64,000 nucleotides of DNA from Pelomonas sp051857475 (GCF_051857475.1 NZ_JBPZGZ010000003.1:744001-808000); one strand, 5' to 3'; shown: positions 32,958 through 41,580, numbered from the stretch's first letter. Made by a program: numbers and translations. The notes: generated by a model not told the origin, from the sequence alone.

Positions 32958-33773
32958 TCAGAACTGGTGCCAGACGCTGACGATGAAGGATGGCTGGTCG
33001 CGGCTGTGAGTGAGGGGTGACTTGGCAGCCTGGCCGATGAGCCGCGTGTGCAGCCACTGGCCGTTGACCGACCAATGGTCCGAGAACTTGTGCTCGGCGC
33101 TCAGCGCGATGCTCCAGTCCTGCCAGCCGCTGTGGGGGTGGAACTCGGGCAGGCCGCTGGCCTGGGCCTCGCCAGGTCCGATGCCGAAGCTGCCACGCAG
33201 GTGGGCGGCGTTGGCATAGGTGGTGGCCAGGCTGATGGCCAGCAGGTCCTGGCCAACGGGGATGCCGCTGGTGGCTCCCAGCTCGAGCTGGTCACCGTTG
33301 TGGTGGCGGCCACTGCCCCAGGACAGGCCGGACTGCAGCAGCAGCTCGGGCGTGGCCTGCACATTGGCGAACAGCTGGGTGATCAGCCGCGAGCCGAGGC
33401 GATCAACGCCCGGTGGCGACTCGCGCCGCGAACGGCCCGACTGCGGCCACAGCCGTGCCCCCAGTTGCCAGTCCTTGGCGGCTTCGGTGCCCAGCAGCTG
33501 CCGCGCGGCGTTCCAGCCGATGCCGGTGTCGGTGGCCACGAAGACGCCGCTGGGGGACTCGTAGTCCAGGGCCGGCAGCAGGGTCTCGCGCTGGCGTGCA
33601 CTGCCAGGCGCCCGCGGCCAGCCTCGCACCGACAGGCCGCCCGACCAGGTGGTCTCGGCCGGGGGCGCTTCCAGCAGCAGCAAGCTGCCGCCCGCGTGGG
33701 CCGCAAAGGAGATGCAGACCAGGCAGAGCGGGGCGCAGGAGCGGCGGAGGGCGTCGAGGCGGGTGAAAGGCAT
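32958..33773 (-). CDS. MipA/OmpV-family outer membrane protein
   Basis: The 271-residue product starts at ATG 33773, with a signal peptide ending at AHA (about residue 27). Alternating beta-strand patterns and a C-terminal FIVSVWHQF, with terminal Phe as in barrel proteins, fit the MipA family. Other family marks are ETLLPALDYESPSGVFVATDTGIGWN and HSGWQDWSIALSAEHKFSDHWSVNGQW. MipA scaffolds MltA with PBP1B in E. coli; many homologues are simply porin-like. It ends 3 bases before the hydroxylase gene, so the two form one unit. Confidence 0.82.
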   Translation of the reverse strand: MPFTRLDALRRSCAPLCLVCISFAAHAGGSLLLLEAPPAETTWSGGLSVRGWPRAPGSARQRETLLPALDYESPSGVFVATDTGIGWNAARQLLGTEAAKDWQLGARLWPQSGRSRRESPPGVDRLGSRLITQLFANVQATPELLLQSGLSWGSGRHHNGDQLELGATSGIPVGQDLLAISLATTYANAAHLRGSFGIGPGEAQASGLPEFHPHSGWQDWSIALSAEHKFSDHWSVNGQWLHTRLIGQAAKSPLTHSRDQPSFIVSVWHQF

Positions 33774-33904
33774 GGACAGGCCCTGTGCGTCGGGCCGGCA
33801 AGGCCGCGCCACTCTAGCCGCGAGGATCGCGGCCATCGGCGCCTGCTCAGGGCTTACAGCACCATGTCAGCCGCTGGCAAGTCTTGCGCAAGCTGGGCCA
33901 AGCA

Positions 33905-34408
33905 TCAGCGTACGCCCTGCAGCGCGGCGCCGCGGGCCCGCACGACGGGCCAGTTCGCGACGATCCTGGTGCGGGTCAGCTCGACCTCGCCCTTTTCCTC
34001 GGCGGCCAGCACGGCCTCCTCGGAGGTCAACGTGTGCGGCGCGACGCCGGGCTTCCAGCGCACCATGGTCAGCACCCACAGCGGGCTGTAGCTCGCGTCG
34101 GCGTTGGCGCCGCCCACCGGCCGCGGGATGGAGGGCAGCACGGTGGCCTGCTCGTCATTGGGGAATTTGTAGGCCTTCTCGACCGGCATGCCGGGCTTGA
34201 GCGTGTCGGCCAGGGCGGGCACATAGTTGATGCCCTGCTTCTTGGCGATGCCGGGGTCGGAGATGTCGGTGCTGACGTAGTGCACGATCTCGCCCTCGAA
34301 CCAGGCTTCCTTCAGCGGCAGGGTGACGACCTGGTCGGCGGCCAAGGCCGCGGCGGCAATGCCCAGCAGGCAGGCGGCGCCCAGGGCGCGGAGGGCAGGA
34401 GCGGGCAT
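33905..34408 (-). CDS. Exported hypothetical protein
   Basis: The 167-residue product starts at ATG 34408, preceded by GAGGA with good spacing. The signal peptide (MPAPALRALGAACLLGIAAAALA) ends near residue 24. The mature part has the phrases YVSTDISDPGIAKKQGINYVPALADTL and SYSPLWVLTMVRWKPG, seen in conserved secreted proteins of unknown function. No catalytic motif is evident. Single-gene unit, 131 bases before the MipA gene. Confidence 0.7.
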   Translation of the reverse strand: MPAPALRALGAACLLGIAAAALAADQVVTLPLKEAWFEGEIVHYVSTDISDPGIAKKQGINYVPALADTLKPGMPVEKAYKFPNDEQATVLPSIPRPVGGANADASYSPLWVLTMVRWKPGVAPHTLTSEEAVLAAEEKGEVELTRTRIVANWPVVRARGAALQGVR

Positions 34409-34548
34409 CGGGATTCCTCGGTGAAGCGAACCCACGATTCTTGCGATGCGGGTGGCCGAAGCAAGGTCAGACTGCGCGGCCGCGTCGACTTGCAGACGGA
34501 TACAAACCCGGGTCTCAAGTCCTGAGCGGGCCTGCCGATACACGCGAC

Positions 34549-34752
34549 ATGAACATCGCCAACTCCACGGCCGTCAACACGGCCGTTACCCAGACCCAGG
34601 GCGAAACGGCCGATGCAGTCAACCTGCTGGTGCTGCGCAAGGCCCTGGATGTTCAACAGGACGGCGCCATGGCCCTGCTCAACGCGCTGCCGCAGCCGCC
34701 AGCGCTGGCCGCCGAAGGCGGCGTGGGGCGCCATCTGAACACCTACGCCTGA
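34549..34752 (+). CDS. YjfB-family putative motility protein
   Basis: A 67-residue protein with the form of the YjfB_motility family. It has a short hydrophilic N-terminus (MNIANSTAVNTAVTQTQ), the central LLVLRKALDVQQDGAMALLNALP helix and a Pro/Ala-rich end. Members are small cytoplasmic proteins often found in flagellate bacteria; function is unproven. No flagellar gene is near. The assignment rests on pattern memory only. Confidence 0.6.
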   Translation: MNIANSTAVNTAVTQTQGETADAVNLLVLRKALDVQQDGAMALLNALPQPPALAAEGGVGRHLNTYA

Positions 34753-34784
34753 TCCCGGGCGGCCTCCCTCTTTTGGGGGAGCTG

Positions 34785-34810
34785 GGGGGATGCTTCGTCA
34801 CCCATCCCCC
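34785..34810. terminator. Hairpin after the yjfB-like gene
   Basis: GGGGGATG (34785-34792) pairs with CATCCCCC (34803-34810) around a 10-base loop, then TTTGG. It is a plausible weak terminator 32 bases after the stop of the small gene. Confidence 0.4.
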
Positions 34811-34884
34811 TTTGGCCCCACCAAGGGGCGATAGCCGCCTTGCGGCATGGCTTCGAGACTGGCTCCATCGAAACAGGAGCCACC

Positions 34885-35025
34885 ATGACAGCCCCAACCG
34901 CTACCCCGCCCAGCCCCGACGCCTTGCAACCGGCGAGCGCCGCCATGACGCACATCACAGTGCCGGTGGCCGATGAAGAAGACGGGGAGGGTATCGAGCG
35001 CGACGCCGCTCGGACGGCCCTGTGA
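34885..35025 (+). CDS. Small hypothetical protein
   Basis: A 46-residue frame from ATG 34885 with AGGAG five bases before it. The product is Thr/Ala/Pro-rich and acidic (VADEEDGEG), without a hydrophobic segment. Its stop overlaps the GTG start of the next frame (GTGA at 35022), which suggests a coupled pair. No family recognised. Confidence 0.45.
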   Translation: MTAPTATPPSPDALQPASAAMTHITVPVADEEDGEGIERDAARTAL

Positions 35026-35258
35026 AGGCCAACAAGCCGGCGGGCTTTGCTGCGCTGCTGGAGAAGATGCCCAAGCGCTTTGTCGCAAGGTTCCGGCGCG
35101 TCGAAGAACGTGCTCAGCGCAAGCGTGAAGCCCAGGCCAAGCGGTTCGAGGAAGACTTCGGAAGCGCTGCTGCCGCCAAAGTGAAGAGCAGCAACCGGGA
35201 GGAGTGGCAGGACACGGTGGCCGCCCAGTTCAACCTCACGGTGGGAGACGACGAGTAG
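35022..35258 (+). CDS. Small basic hypothetical protein
   Basis: A 78-residue product from GTG 35022, overlapping the previous stop. It is highly charged, with a helical, likely coiled region (LLEKMPKRFVARFRRVEERAQRKREAQ) and an acidic end (NLTVGDDE). No signal or membrane segment. It ends 24 bases before the convergent tRNA-Arg gene. No family recognised. Confidence 0.5.
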   Translation: MKANKPAGFAALLEKMPKRFVARFRRVEERAQRKREAQAKRFEEDFGSAAAAKVKSSNREEWQDTVAAQFNLTVGDDE

Positions 35259-35281
35259 CGCCTGCCGGGCCTCGGCCGTGC

Positions 35282-35356
35282 TGGTCCCTCCGACAGGAAT
35301 CGAACCTGTATCTGCCGCTTAGGAGGCGGCCGTTCTATCCATTGAACTACGGAGAG
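35282..35356 (-). tRNA. tRNA-Arg (anticodon CCU)
   Basis: On the minus strand a 75-base cloverleaf has anticodon stem GCCGC/GCGGC with loop CTCCTAA (anticodon CCU), T arm ACAGG-TTCGATT-CCTGT and encoded CCA. The acceptor reads CTCTCCG against CGGAGGG with one U-G pair, and position 1 is C rather than the usual G. Confidence 0.93.
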
Positions 35357-35456
35357 ACTGCTGCTCGGCGTGTGGCCACGCCGTCGAGCGGCGCGCATTC
35401 TCTCATGGGGTCGCGAGGGCTTTCTGGCAGCATGCGGCACACAAGGAGACAGGGCC

Positions 35457-35804
35457 ATGACGCATCACGGAAGCTGCCATTGCGGACGCATCAAGTTCGA
35501 GGTCGAGGTCGAGCCGGCCTCGGCGCTGTCTTGCAATTGCTCGATCTGCCAGCGCAAGGGTTCGCTGCTGTGGTTCGTGCCGCGCACGGCGCTGAAGCTG
35601 CTGACGCCGGATGAGAACGCCAGCAGCTATACCTTCAACCAACACGTCATCCGGCACCGCTTCTGCCCGACCTGCGGCATGCACCCCTATGGCGAGGGCA
35701 AGGGGCCGGACGGCTCGGCGATGGCGGCCATCAATATCCGCTGTCTGGAAGACATCGACCTGAAGGCCGTGACCATCACGGAGTTCGACGGTCGGTCGAA
35801 GTAG
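35457..35804 (+). CDS. GFA-family (CENP-V/glutathione-dependent formaldehyde-activating type) protein
   Basis: The 115-residue protein carries the zinc cysteines of the GFA fold: GSCHCG at the N-terminus, CNCSIC near residue 28 and RFCPTCGMHPY near 70. It matches in length and motif order. The reaction is unproven for most members: although named for S-hydroxymethylglutathione formation, many have other roles. From ATG 35457; single gene. Confidence 0.88.
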   Translation: MTHHGSCHCGRIKFEVEVEPASALSCNCSICQRKGSLLWFVPRTALKLLTPDENASSYTFNQHVIRHRFCPTCGMHPYGEGKGPDGSAMAAINIRCLEDIDLKAVTITEFDGRSK

Positions 35805-35817
35805 CGTCGAGCCGGCG

Positions 35818-35844
35818 AAAAAAAGCCCCGGCAGGGCCGGGGCT
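35818..35844 (-). terminator. Intrinsic terminator of the PEP-CTERM gene
   Basis: Read on the minus strand, AGCCCCGGC and GCCGGGGCT (9-bp stem, 3-base loop) are followed by a run of seven T. It lies 20 bases after the stop of the PEP-CTERM gene. Confidence 0.9.
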
Positions 35845-35863
35845 CAGAGGGGGTGAAGCTCGC

Positions 35864-36463
35864 TCAGGCGGCTTGCTTGCGGCGACGCAGGCCGGCAGCG
35901 GCCAGGCCCAGGCCGACCAGGGCCAGCGATGCCGGCTCGGGAACGGTGTTGGCGTTGACGTGAACGCGGTAGGCCAGCGATTCATTGCACGAATAGGCGC
36001 AGCCACCACCGATGTCGATGTCGGCCAGGCTCCATTGGCCGGCAACGCCTTGGTTCCAGTCGATCCAGGTGTACTGGGTGAACCAGGGCGTGGCCACGGC
36101 CACGTCGTGGGCCGGGGCGTTCTGGACGTAGGACACGTAGGCGCCGCTGGCCTCGTCGCGGTTGTTGCCGGTCACGTAGTCGACGTTGGCGCCGACGAAC
36201 GAGAAGTTGTAGGCAGTCAGGCCGCCGATCTGGTCATAGATCGCCTTGGTCATGGCTTGCCAGCCATATGCTGCCTGCACGGAATAGTCGATGCCGCCGC
36301 CAGGCGTGGTGTGCTGGCTCCAGGGCGAAACCCAGGCCACGTCGTAACCGTTGATGGTGATGTAGGCGTTGCTCGGCAGTTCGGTCGTCATCAGCGGGGC
36401 GGCGATGGACGACTGGGCAATGGCCAGACCTGCAAGAGCGGCAACCAGGGCGATCTTCTTCAT
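35864..36463 (-). CDS. PEP-CTERM sorting-domain protein
   Basis: A 199-residue exported protein with a Sec signal (MKKIALVAALAGLAIAQSSIAA) and a C-terminal sorting tail. The tail is VPEPASLALVGLGLAAAGLRRRKQAA in outline, with the PEP motif, one membrane span and a basic end. This is the substrate signature of exosortase (EpsH/XrtA) and occurs with extracellular polysaccharide export. No exosortase gene is in the window. The body has Tyr/Trp/Asn-rich beta-like sequence and two cysteines (GGGCAYSCNES). A sigma-54 promoter lies upstream. Confidence 0.92.
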   Translation of the reverse strand: MKKIALVAALAGLAIAQSSIAAPLMTTELPSNAYITINGYDVAWVSPWSQHTTPGGGIDYSVQAAYGWQAMTKAIYDQIGGLTAYNFSFVGANVDYVTGNNRDEASGAYVSYVQNAPAHDVAVATPWFTQYTWIDWNQGVAGQWSLADIDIGGGCAYSCNESLAYRVHVNANTVPEPASLALVGLGLAAAGLRRRKQAA

Positions 36464-36532
36464 TCCAGGATTCCTTTTGAATTTTCAAGCGGCAGCTGCG
36501 ATGGCTGATGCAGCCCGCAGTACCCAGCTTTA

Positions 36533-36548
36533 AGCAATCGTCATGCCA
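36533..36548 (-). promoter_or_regulatory. Sigma-54 (RpoN) promoter of the PEP-CTERM gene
   Basis: On the minus strand TGGCATG-N4-TTGCT matches the -24/-12 consensus (TGGCAcg-N4-TTGCw) at nearly every invariant base, with the right GG-to-GC spacing. Transcription would begin near 36522, about 60 bases before the ATG at 36463. Control of PEP-CTERM genes by RpoN with the PrsK/PrsR pair is known in floc-forming beta-proteobacteria. Confidence 0.8.
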
Positions 36549-36579
36549 GCGTTTGCAAGCATTTGATTCAAAAGGATTC

Positions 36580-36599
36580 AATCCCTATATCTAGGGATT
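36580..36599. promoter_or_regulatory. Dyad upstream of the sigma-54 promoter
   Basis: AATCCCTA (36580-36587) and TAGGGATT (36592-36599) form an 8-bp dyad with a TATC spacer. It lies 60-80 bases upstream of the predicted start, a possible enhancer-binding protein site (PrsR type). A GATTCA direct repeat sits beside it (36565, 36575). Confidence 0.5.
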
Positions 36600-36679
36600 T
36601 CTGAACTTGTCTTGTAAAGAACGCCAACACCCGCGAACCGGGGCCGCAGGCGACGGTTCGTGAAGTTTGACCAGGCCGG

Positions 36680-37003
36680 TCAGAACTGGGTGACGAGGTG
36701 GGGCTGGCCGGCCACGCGCGTCAGCACGCGGCGCGGCTGGTGCAGGGTGCCGCCGCGCGTGGCGCGCGCCACAGCGGCCTGTACGGCGTCCAGCAGGGCC
36801 GCCAGGCGCGGGCGCTCGCCGTTGCAGCGCGAACGCGGAATGACCAGGGACAGATCCATGGCCTCGCTGGTCTGCAGTTCGAGGCTGGCGTTGACGACCA
36901 GCGTGGAAGGCGTGCTGAGGGAGACGTCGAGATCGGCATCGACCAGGTCGGCTTCGACCGGCAACAGCGGCACGGTCAGCGGGGAGAGGGATTCAGAGAA
37001 CAT
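36680..37003 (-). CDS. Small protein of unknown function
   Basis: A 107-residue product from ATG 37003 with GAGGA upstream. The N-terminal half has alternating hydrophobic residues of a beta-strand pattern (VEADLVDADLDVSLSTPSTLVVNASLELQ). The C-terminal half is basic and helical (RPRLAALLDAVQAAVARATRGG). No signal peptide. It is the second gene of a pair, 78 bases after the first. Not recognised. Confidence 0.55.
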   Translation of the reverse strand: MFSESLSPLTVPLLPVEADLVDADLDVSLSTPSTLVVNASLELQTSEAMDLSLVIPRSRCNGERPRLAALLDAVQAAVARATRGGTLHQPRRVLTRVAGQPHLVTQF

Positions 37004-37081
37004 GGTCGGAATCCTCGTTGAGGGATGTGACAGCCGTTGTCGGGCGCACCGCGCAGCGGCTGTAGGACGGCACCTGATCGC

Positions 37082-37402
37082 TCAGGCGTGCATCAGCGGC
37101 AGGGCCTGCTTGACGATGGGTTTGTCGAACAGGCGACCGATCAGCGCGCGGGCGAAGAAGTAGTCGTTGCGCAGCTTGTCGCCGAGCGCATCAAGGCCGA
37201 CGCGGCCCTGCGGGTCGCAGGGGATGTCCAGCCCGGCACTCTGGGCCGACAGGGGCTCGAAGTGCAGCAGATGGGTGGGCTCTGCCTCGGCTGGTAGAGC
37301 TTCAGCGAGCGTGGTCTTGGCGGCGAATTTCGGCTCGGGCTGCGGTGCGGGCACCGGCATGACGATCGCGTCTTGTTGGGAAGCAAGCCTGGACTGAGAC
37401 AT
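37082..37402 (-). CDS. Small protein of unknown function
   Basis: A 106-residue product from ATG 37402 with a perfect AAGGAGG ribosome site. The first 40 residues are Pro/Ala/Glu-rich (VPAPQPEPKFAAKTTLAEALPAEAE). The rest has the phrase CDPQGRVGLDALGDKLRNDY and a helical FFARALIGRLFDKPIVKQALP. A hairpin (37420-37441) lies in the leader. It is the first of a two-gene unit. Not recognised. Confidence 0.6.
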   Translation of the reverse strand: MSQSRLASQQDAIVMPVPAPQPEPKFAAKTTLAEALPAEAEPTHLLHFEPLSAQSAGLDIPCDPQGRVGLDALGDKLRNDYFFARALIGRLFDKPIVKQALPLMHA

Positions 37403-37419
37403 CGTGATCCTCCTTCGGC

Positions 37420-37441
37420 ATCACAGCGGTGAAGCTGTGAT
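37420..37441 (-). promoter_or_regulatory. Leader hairpin before the small-gene pair
   Basis: ATCACAGC and GCTGTGAT (8-bp arms, 6-base spacer) lie 5-26 bases upstream of the AAGGAGG ribosome site of the 37402 gene. It may be an operator or a 5'-UTR hairpin. Confidence 0.45.
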
Positions 37442-37633
37442 TCAAATTTCGTCCTTGTCGGCCTTCAGATGTGTAGGCAGGCGAGGGCGGAGGAGGGGGC
37501 TTGCGGCGCGTCGCTCTGTAGGAGGGCGCTGGCTGATGGCCGATGTGCAGACCGTATCGACACGGCTTTGTCTTACAGCGCAGGCCGAGAGGTGCCACTC
37601 ATGCCATTTGGCCAGCATGCCGGACGTCCTGCC

Positions 37634-40600
37634 TCAGTCCCATTTCCATTGCCAGATCAGGTCCAGCGCGTTGTCCTCACCACCCTGTGCGCGCAAGGTG
37701 AACCGCTGGGCGATGCGGTAGATGAGCTGCCAGCTGCCTGTCGTCGCGTTCAGCCCGCGCTCATAGCCCACATACCAGCGCCGCGAGATCTGCTTGCCCA
37801 GGCGCACGATGGTGGCCTTGGTGTCGTCATCGCTCTGCGACAGCGACAGCTCGTCCAGGCCGAGGTTGCGCAGCACCTTGCCGGTCGGGCCTTCGCCTTC
37901 GCCGCTGAGCAGGGCCAGGGCGGCGCGCTGCAGCAGGGCCGTGTCGGTGCGGCCCAGGCCGTCGGGGCCGCGTCCCAGCAGCAGCCAGGAGAGCTTGTCG
38001 GTGTCGCTCATCTCGGGCTCGGAATACAGGCTCACACGCGGCGCCAGCGCGGTGCCGGTGACGTAGACGCCGACGCGCACGTCCAGGTTGGGGCGCACGG
38101 CGCGCAGGTCCAGCGACGGGTTGTCGTAGGCGCCGGTGAAGCGGATGTCGCCGCGCTCGATGTCCAGCTTCTGGCCGTAGGCCGCGTACTGGCCGCCGTG
38201 GGCGTCGAGCTTGCCCGCCACCCGCAGCGGGCCGTTGTTCTGGCTGACCTGCAGCTGGCCCCGCAGCGTCGTGGCCAGGCCGCGGCCGCGCACCTTGAAG
38301 TCGTCGCCGAAATCGAGGGCGATGTTGACGGTGCTGTTGCGCGCGGCCTTGGGGGCGGCAGGCCCGGTGGGCGCCCCGTCACTCGCTGGGCGCGGCCCGC
38401 GCAGCACCGTGACGTCGTCGGCCAGGGCCGGTGCGTCGGAGCGGCTGAAGTCGAACAGGCCCTCGTCGGCGCGCAGCTTGCCGTCCAGCTTCAATCCCTT
38501 GGCGTCGAGGTCCAGCGTGGCCTCGCCGCTGGCGACGAGGCGGCGGTCCACGCGCGACAGCACGCGCAGCTTGTCGGCCGTGATGCCGATATGCGCCTTG
38601 GGCTGCGCGCCCAGCTCGGCCGTGCCGCTGGCACGCAGCCAGCCATCGCCGCCGCGGGCCTCGAGCTTGGACAGCTCGGCGTGCTGGCCCTTGAGGTCGA
38701 GCACGAAGCGGCCCTCGGTCACGTCGACGCCATAGAGCAGATGGCGCAGGGCCAGGTTCTCGCCCTCGGCGCGGCCGTTGAGGTCGGGCGCGCCCAGTCG
38801 CCCCGACAGCTGCACGGTGGCCGCGGCGCGGCCGCCCAGGCGCCAGCCGGCCGGCACCCAGCTGCCCCAGGTGCCGAGGTGGGCGACATTGGCCTGCAGC
38901 ACGCCCTGCACCGGTGTCTGCGCGTCGGGCCAGAGGCCGGTGGGCCGCAGCGTCAGCGCGCCGCCCAGGCTGCCGAGCTCGCTGCCGGCGATGCCCTGGG
39001 CGAATTGCCAGACACCGTCCTTCACGTTGACGGCCAGGCGCAGATCGGTCAGGCCCAGGGCGCGCTGGCCGAACTCGTCGGTCACGCGCAGGTCGCCGCC
39101 CTGGCGCTCGATCAGAAGCTCGGCCGTCAATCGGTCGTTCAGCAACAGCGAGGCATGGCCGGTCACGCGCAGGTCGCCGCCCCAGCCGAAGTCGGGCTGC
39201 CAGCGCGCCAGCAGCGGCGCGGCGGCCAGGTCCTCCAGTTGCAGATCGGCACGGGCTTCGGGGTGCTCACCGCCAGTCCAGCTCAGGCTTTGCCAGCGCA
39301 CGAAGGCGCCACCGACCTCGGCGCGGCCGGGCTCGGCCTGCAGGCGCGGGCCGTCGCTGGCCCAGCGCAGATTGATGTCCTTGGCCGCCAGCAGCGGCGG
39401 CGTGTTGGGGCGCAGCGGCCCGATGTCGATGCGCGCCACGCGGCCGGTCCAGGCCTGGCCATCCCAGCGGCCGCGCGCCTGGAGCTGGGCGTTCAGCGCG
39501 AGGTCCTCCGACTCGCGGGTGACCTTGCCCTTGACCTCGGCCTTCACGTCGTGGCCGCTGCGCCGGCCCTGCAGGTCGATCCTGGCGCTGGAGAGCTGGG
39601 CCAATGGGTCGCGCAGCTGGCTGATGTCCAGGTTGAGCGCGACGGGGCCATCGCCATCGACGCCGGGCAGGGGCAGCTCCCAACGCGCCTTGATGCTGGC
39701 GATGCTGGTGCCCAAGGCCTTGGCCGAGGCGAGGGCCAGCTTGCCACTGCCGCCCAGCTGCCAGCCCTTGGCGCCCCGCATCAGCTGGTAACTGCCTTCA
39801 CCCTCGCCCTGGCCGGCGATGGGCTGCTGCCCGAACAGGGCCAGCAGCGGATTCAGTTCGGCCAGAGCACCGGCCTTCAGCCGGGCCGTGCCGGTGACCG
39901 CCTCGGCCCGGGCTTCGCCCTGGGTCTGCACGCGGTTGTTGCCCAGGCGGCCCTCGACGTCGAAGACGGCCGGGTCGGCGGCGCGCTCGCGCTGCAGCTT
40001 GATGCGGCCCTCCAGCGGCAGCCCGGCGAACTGACCGGGCAGCAGGCGGACATAGGCGTTGCCGCTGAGCGTGTTCAAGGTCTTGCCGCGCACATCCACG
40101 TCCGCCTCGGCATTGAGGCGCGTCGGACCGGGCAGGCGGGCCCAGGCCGATCCAGGGACGCCGCGCCACAGCAGATGGGGGTCGAACTGGCGCAACTGGG
40201 CCTTGAGCTGGGCAGCGCCGGCGGTGCTGCTGGTATCAATGCGGCCGCTGGCCTGTAGGGTGGCGTCGCCACTGGCCAGGCGGGCATCCTCGATCTGCCA
40301 CTTCGTGCCTTCGCCGCGCAGCTGGGCCTTCAGCCGCAGCGGGCGGTTCTCGATCGTGCCGGCGAGGTCGAGCTTGGCATTCAGCGGGCCGGCCTTGCTG
40401 CCGGCGAGGGTCAGCGGGCCGTCCAGGCGCGCGGGTGTGGCGCGCGCATCCAGGGCCTCGGGTCTCAGCCCTTGTACCCGGGCGTCGAGCTGCCAGCGGC
40501 CGTCGGCTTCGCGCAGGCCCTTGCCCTGCACGCGACCGCCGCCGGGCAGCTCGGCATCCAGGGCGGTCAGGCGCAGGCTGGTGGGCTGGTCGGGGCGGCC

Positions 40601-41533
40601 GGCCAGGGCGATGACGAGGCGGGTGACGGGCAGGGCGCCCTGGTCCCAGCGGCCGGCGCCGGCGTTGTGCAGATCGGCCTGCAGCGTCGCCTCGGCATCG
40701 CGGGCGGGTGCCTTCAGCTGGGCCTCGCCGCTCAGCGCGGTGCGCGGCAGGCCCGGCATCAGGGCGGCCAGGTCGAGCTTGTCGGCCTTCAGCTGCAGGG
40801 CATTGACGGGCCAGGGCGCGAAGGGCTGGACTTCACCGTCGGCTTTCAGTGTCTGGTGGGCCGCTTCCAGTTCGGCCTTGGCCTTGAGCTTGGCCAACGG
40901 TCCGGTCACGGCGGCGATCGCCGTCCAGGGCAGGTCGGTGGCTTCGGTCTGCTGCACACGCAGCGTCGCATCGGTCTGCAGTGGTGCCGCGGTCTCGATG
41001 CGGGCCTTGCCGGCCAGCGTCAGGTGTTGCCAGCGCGCGGCCTTGAGCTGGATCTCGTGTGTGCCGCGGCGCGGCAGGTCGAGCTGGGCGTCCAGGCCGA
41101 GCAGAGGCGGCTGGTCGGGCGACCAGCTGAGTTTGGCGACGCGCAGGCTGGCGATCTGCACGCCGATGGGCAGGGTCAGGTCGGGTGGCAACACCAGGGG
41201 CTTGTCGCTGGCCTGGCTGCGGATGACGACCTCGTCCACCGCCAGCTCGCGGGCCAGCAGCAGGCCGCTGCTGGCCGTCAGACCCAGGCCCTTCCAGTGC
41301 AGGCCGCGCAGCTCGGCCGAGCCGCCGGTCCATCTGATGACGAGGCGGCGGGCGCTGAACTCGCCCATCAACGAGCCTTGCGGCGCCTCGATCTGGATGC
41401 CGGGCAGATGGGCCAGCAGCCAGGCGCCGCCGGACGGCCGCTGCAGCAACCAGAAGATGAAGCCGGCAGCCAGCACCAGCACCAGCACCAGTGCGATCAG
41501 GAAGGCGCGCAGCACGCGCAGGGAGCGCCTCAC
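37634..41533 (-). CDS. tamB: Translocation and assembly module subunit TamB
   Basis: A 1299-residue inner-membrane-anchored protein that spans the periplasm, works with TamA and moves phospholipid or assists outer-membrane protein insertion. From GTG 41533 an N-terminal anchor (VLRAFLIALVLVLVLAAGFIFWLLQ) is followed by long AsmA-like beta repeats and the conserved C-terminal DUF490 region. That region has DIERGDIRFTGAYDNPSLDLRA, PRVSLYSEPEMSDTDKLSWLLLGRG and a terminal WQWKWD. The GTG overlaps the stop of a 16-codon micro-ORF, so its translation is probably coupled. Confidence 0.94.
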   Translation of the reverse strand: MRRSLRVLRAFLIALVLVLVLAAGFIFWLLQRPSGGAWLLAHLPGIQIEAPQGSLMGEFSARRLVIRWTGGSAELRGLHWKGLGLTASSGLLLARELAVDEVVIRSQASDKPLVLPPDLTLPIGVQIASLRVAKLSWSPDQPPLLGLDAQLDLPRRGTHEIQLKAARWQHLTLAGKARIETAAPLQTDATLRVQQTEATDLPWTAIAAVTGPLAKLKAKAELEAAHQTLKADGEVQPFAPWPVNALQLKADKLDLAALMPGLPRTALSGEAQLKAPARDAEATLQADLHNAGAGRWDQGALPVTRLVIALAGRPDQPTSLRLTALDAELPGGGRVQGKGLREADGRWQLDARVQGLRPEALDARATPARLDGPLTLAGSKAGPLNAKLDLAGTIENRPLRLKAQLRGEGTKWQIEDARLASGDATLQASGRIDTSSTAGAAQLKAQLRQFDPHLLWRGVPGSAWARLPGPTRLNAEADVDVRGKTLNTLSGNAYVRLLPGQFAGLPLEGRIKLQRERAADPAVFDVEGRLGNNRVQTQGEARAEAVTGTARLKAGALAELNPLLALFGQQPIAGQGEGEGSYQLMRGAKGWQLGGSGKLALASAKALGTSIASIKARWELPLPGVDGDGPVALNLDISQLRDPLAQLSSARIDLQGRRSGHDVKAEVKGKVTRESEDLALNAQLQARGRWDGQAWTGRVARIDIGPLRPNTPPLLAAKDINLRWASDGPRLQAEPGRAEVGGAFVRWQSLSWTGGEHPEARADLQLEDLAAAPLLARWQPDFGWGGDLRVTGHASLLLNDRLTAELLIERQGGDLRVTDEFGQRALGLTDLRLAVNVKDGVWQFAQGIAGSELGSLGGALTLRPTGLWPDAQTPVQGVLQANVAHLGTWGSWVPAGWRLGGRAAATVQLSGRLGAPDLNGRAEGENLALRHLLYGVDVTEGRFVLDLKGQHAELSKLEARGGDGWLRASGTAELGAQPKAHIGITADKLRVLSRVDRRLVASGEATLDLDAKGLKLDGKLRADEGLFDFSRSDAPALADDVTVLRGPRPASDGAPTGPAAPKAARNSTVNIALDFGDDFKVRGRGLATTLRGQLQVSQNNGPLRVAGKLDAHGGQYAAYGQKLDIERGDIRFTGAYDNPSLDLRAVRPNLDVRVGVYVTGTALAPRVSLYSEPEMSDTDKLSWLLLGRGPDGLGRTDTALLQRAALALLSGEGEGPTGKVLRNLGLDELSLSQSDDDTKATIVRLGKQISRRWYVGYERGLNATTGSWQLIYRIAQRFTLRAQGGEDNALDLIWQWKWD

Positions 41534-41580
41534 AGCGTGATCCCCACACTGTTCGGCGCAGTCGCAGCGTCTGGCTTCAT
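41530..41580 (-). CDS. 16-codon micro-ORF between tamA and tamB
   Basis: The frame MKPDAATAPNSVGITL starts at an ATG overlapping the tamA stop (ATGA) and stops over the tamB GTG (GTGA). Its last six codons plus stop repeat the last six codons plus stop of tamA (SVGITL), differing at three bases, all synonymous. It is either a translational relay that couples the two genes or a relic of a small duplication. Translation is unproven. Confidence 0.45.
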   Translation of the reverse strand: MKPDAATAPNSVGITL

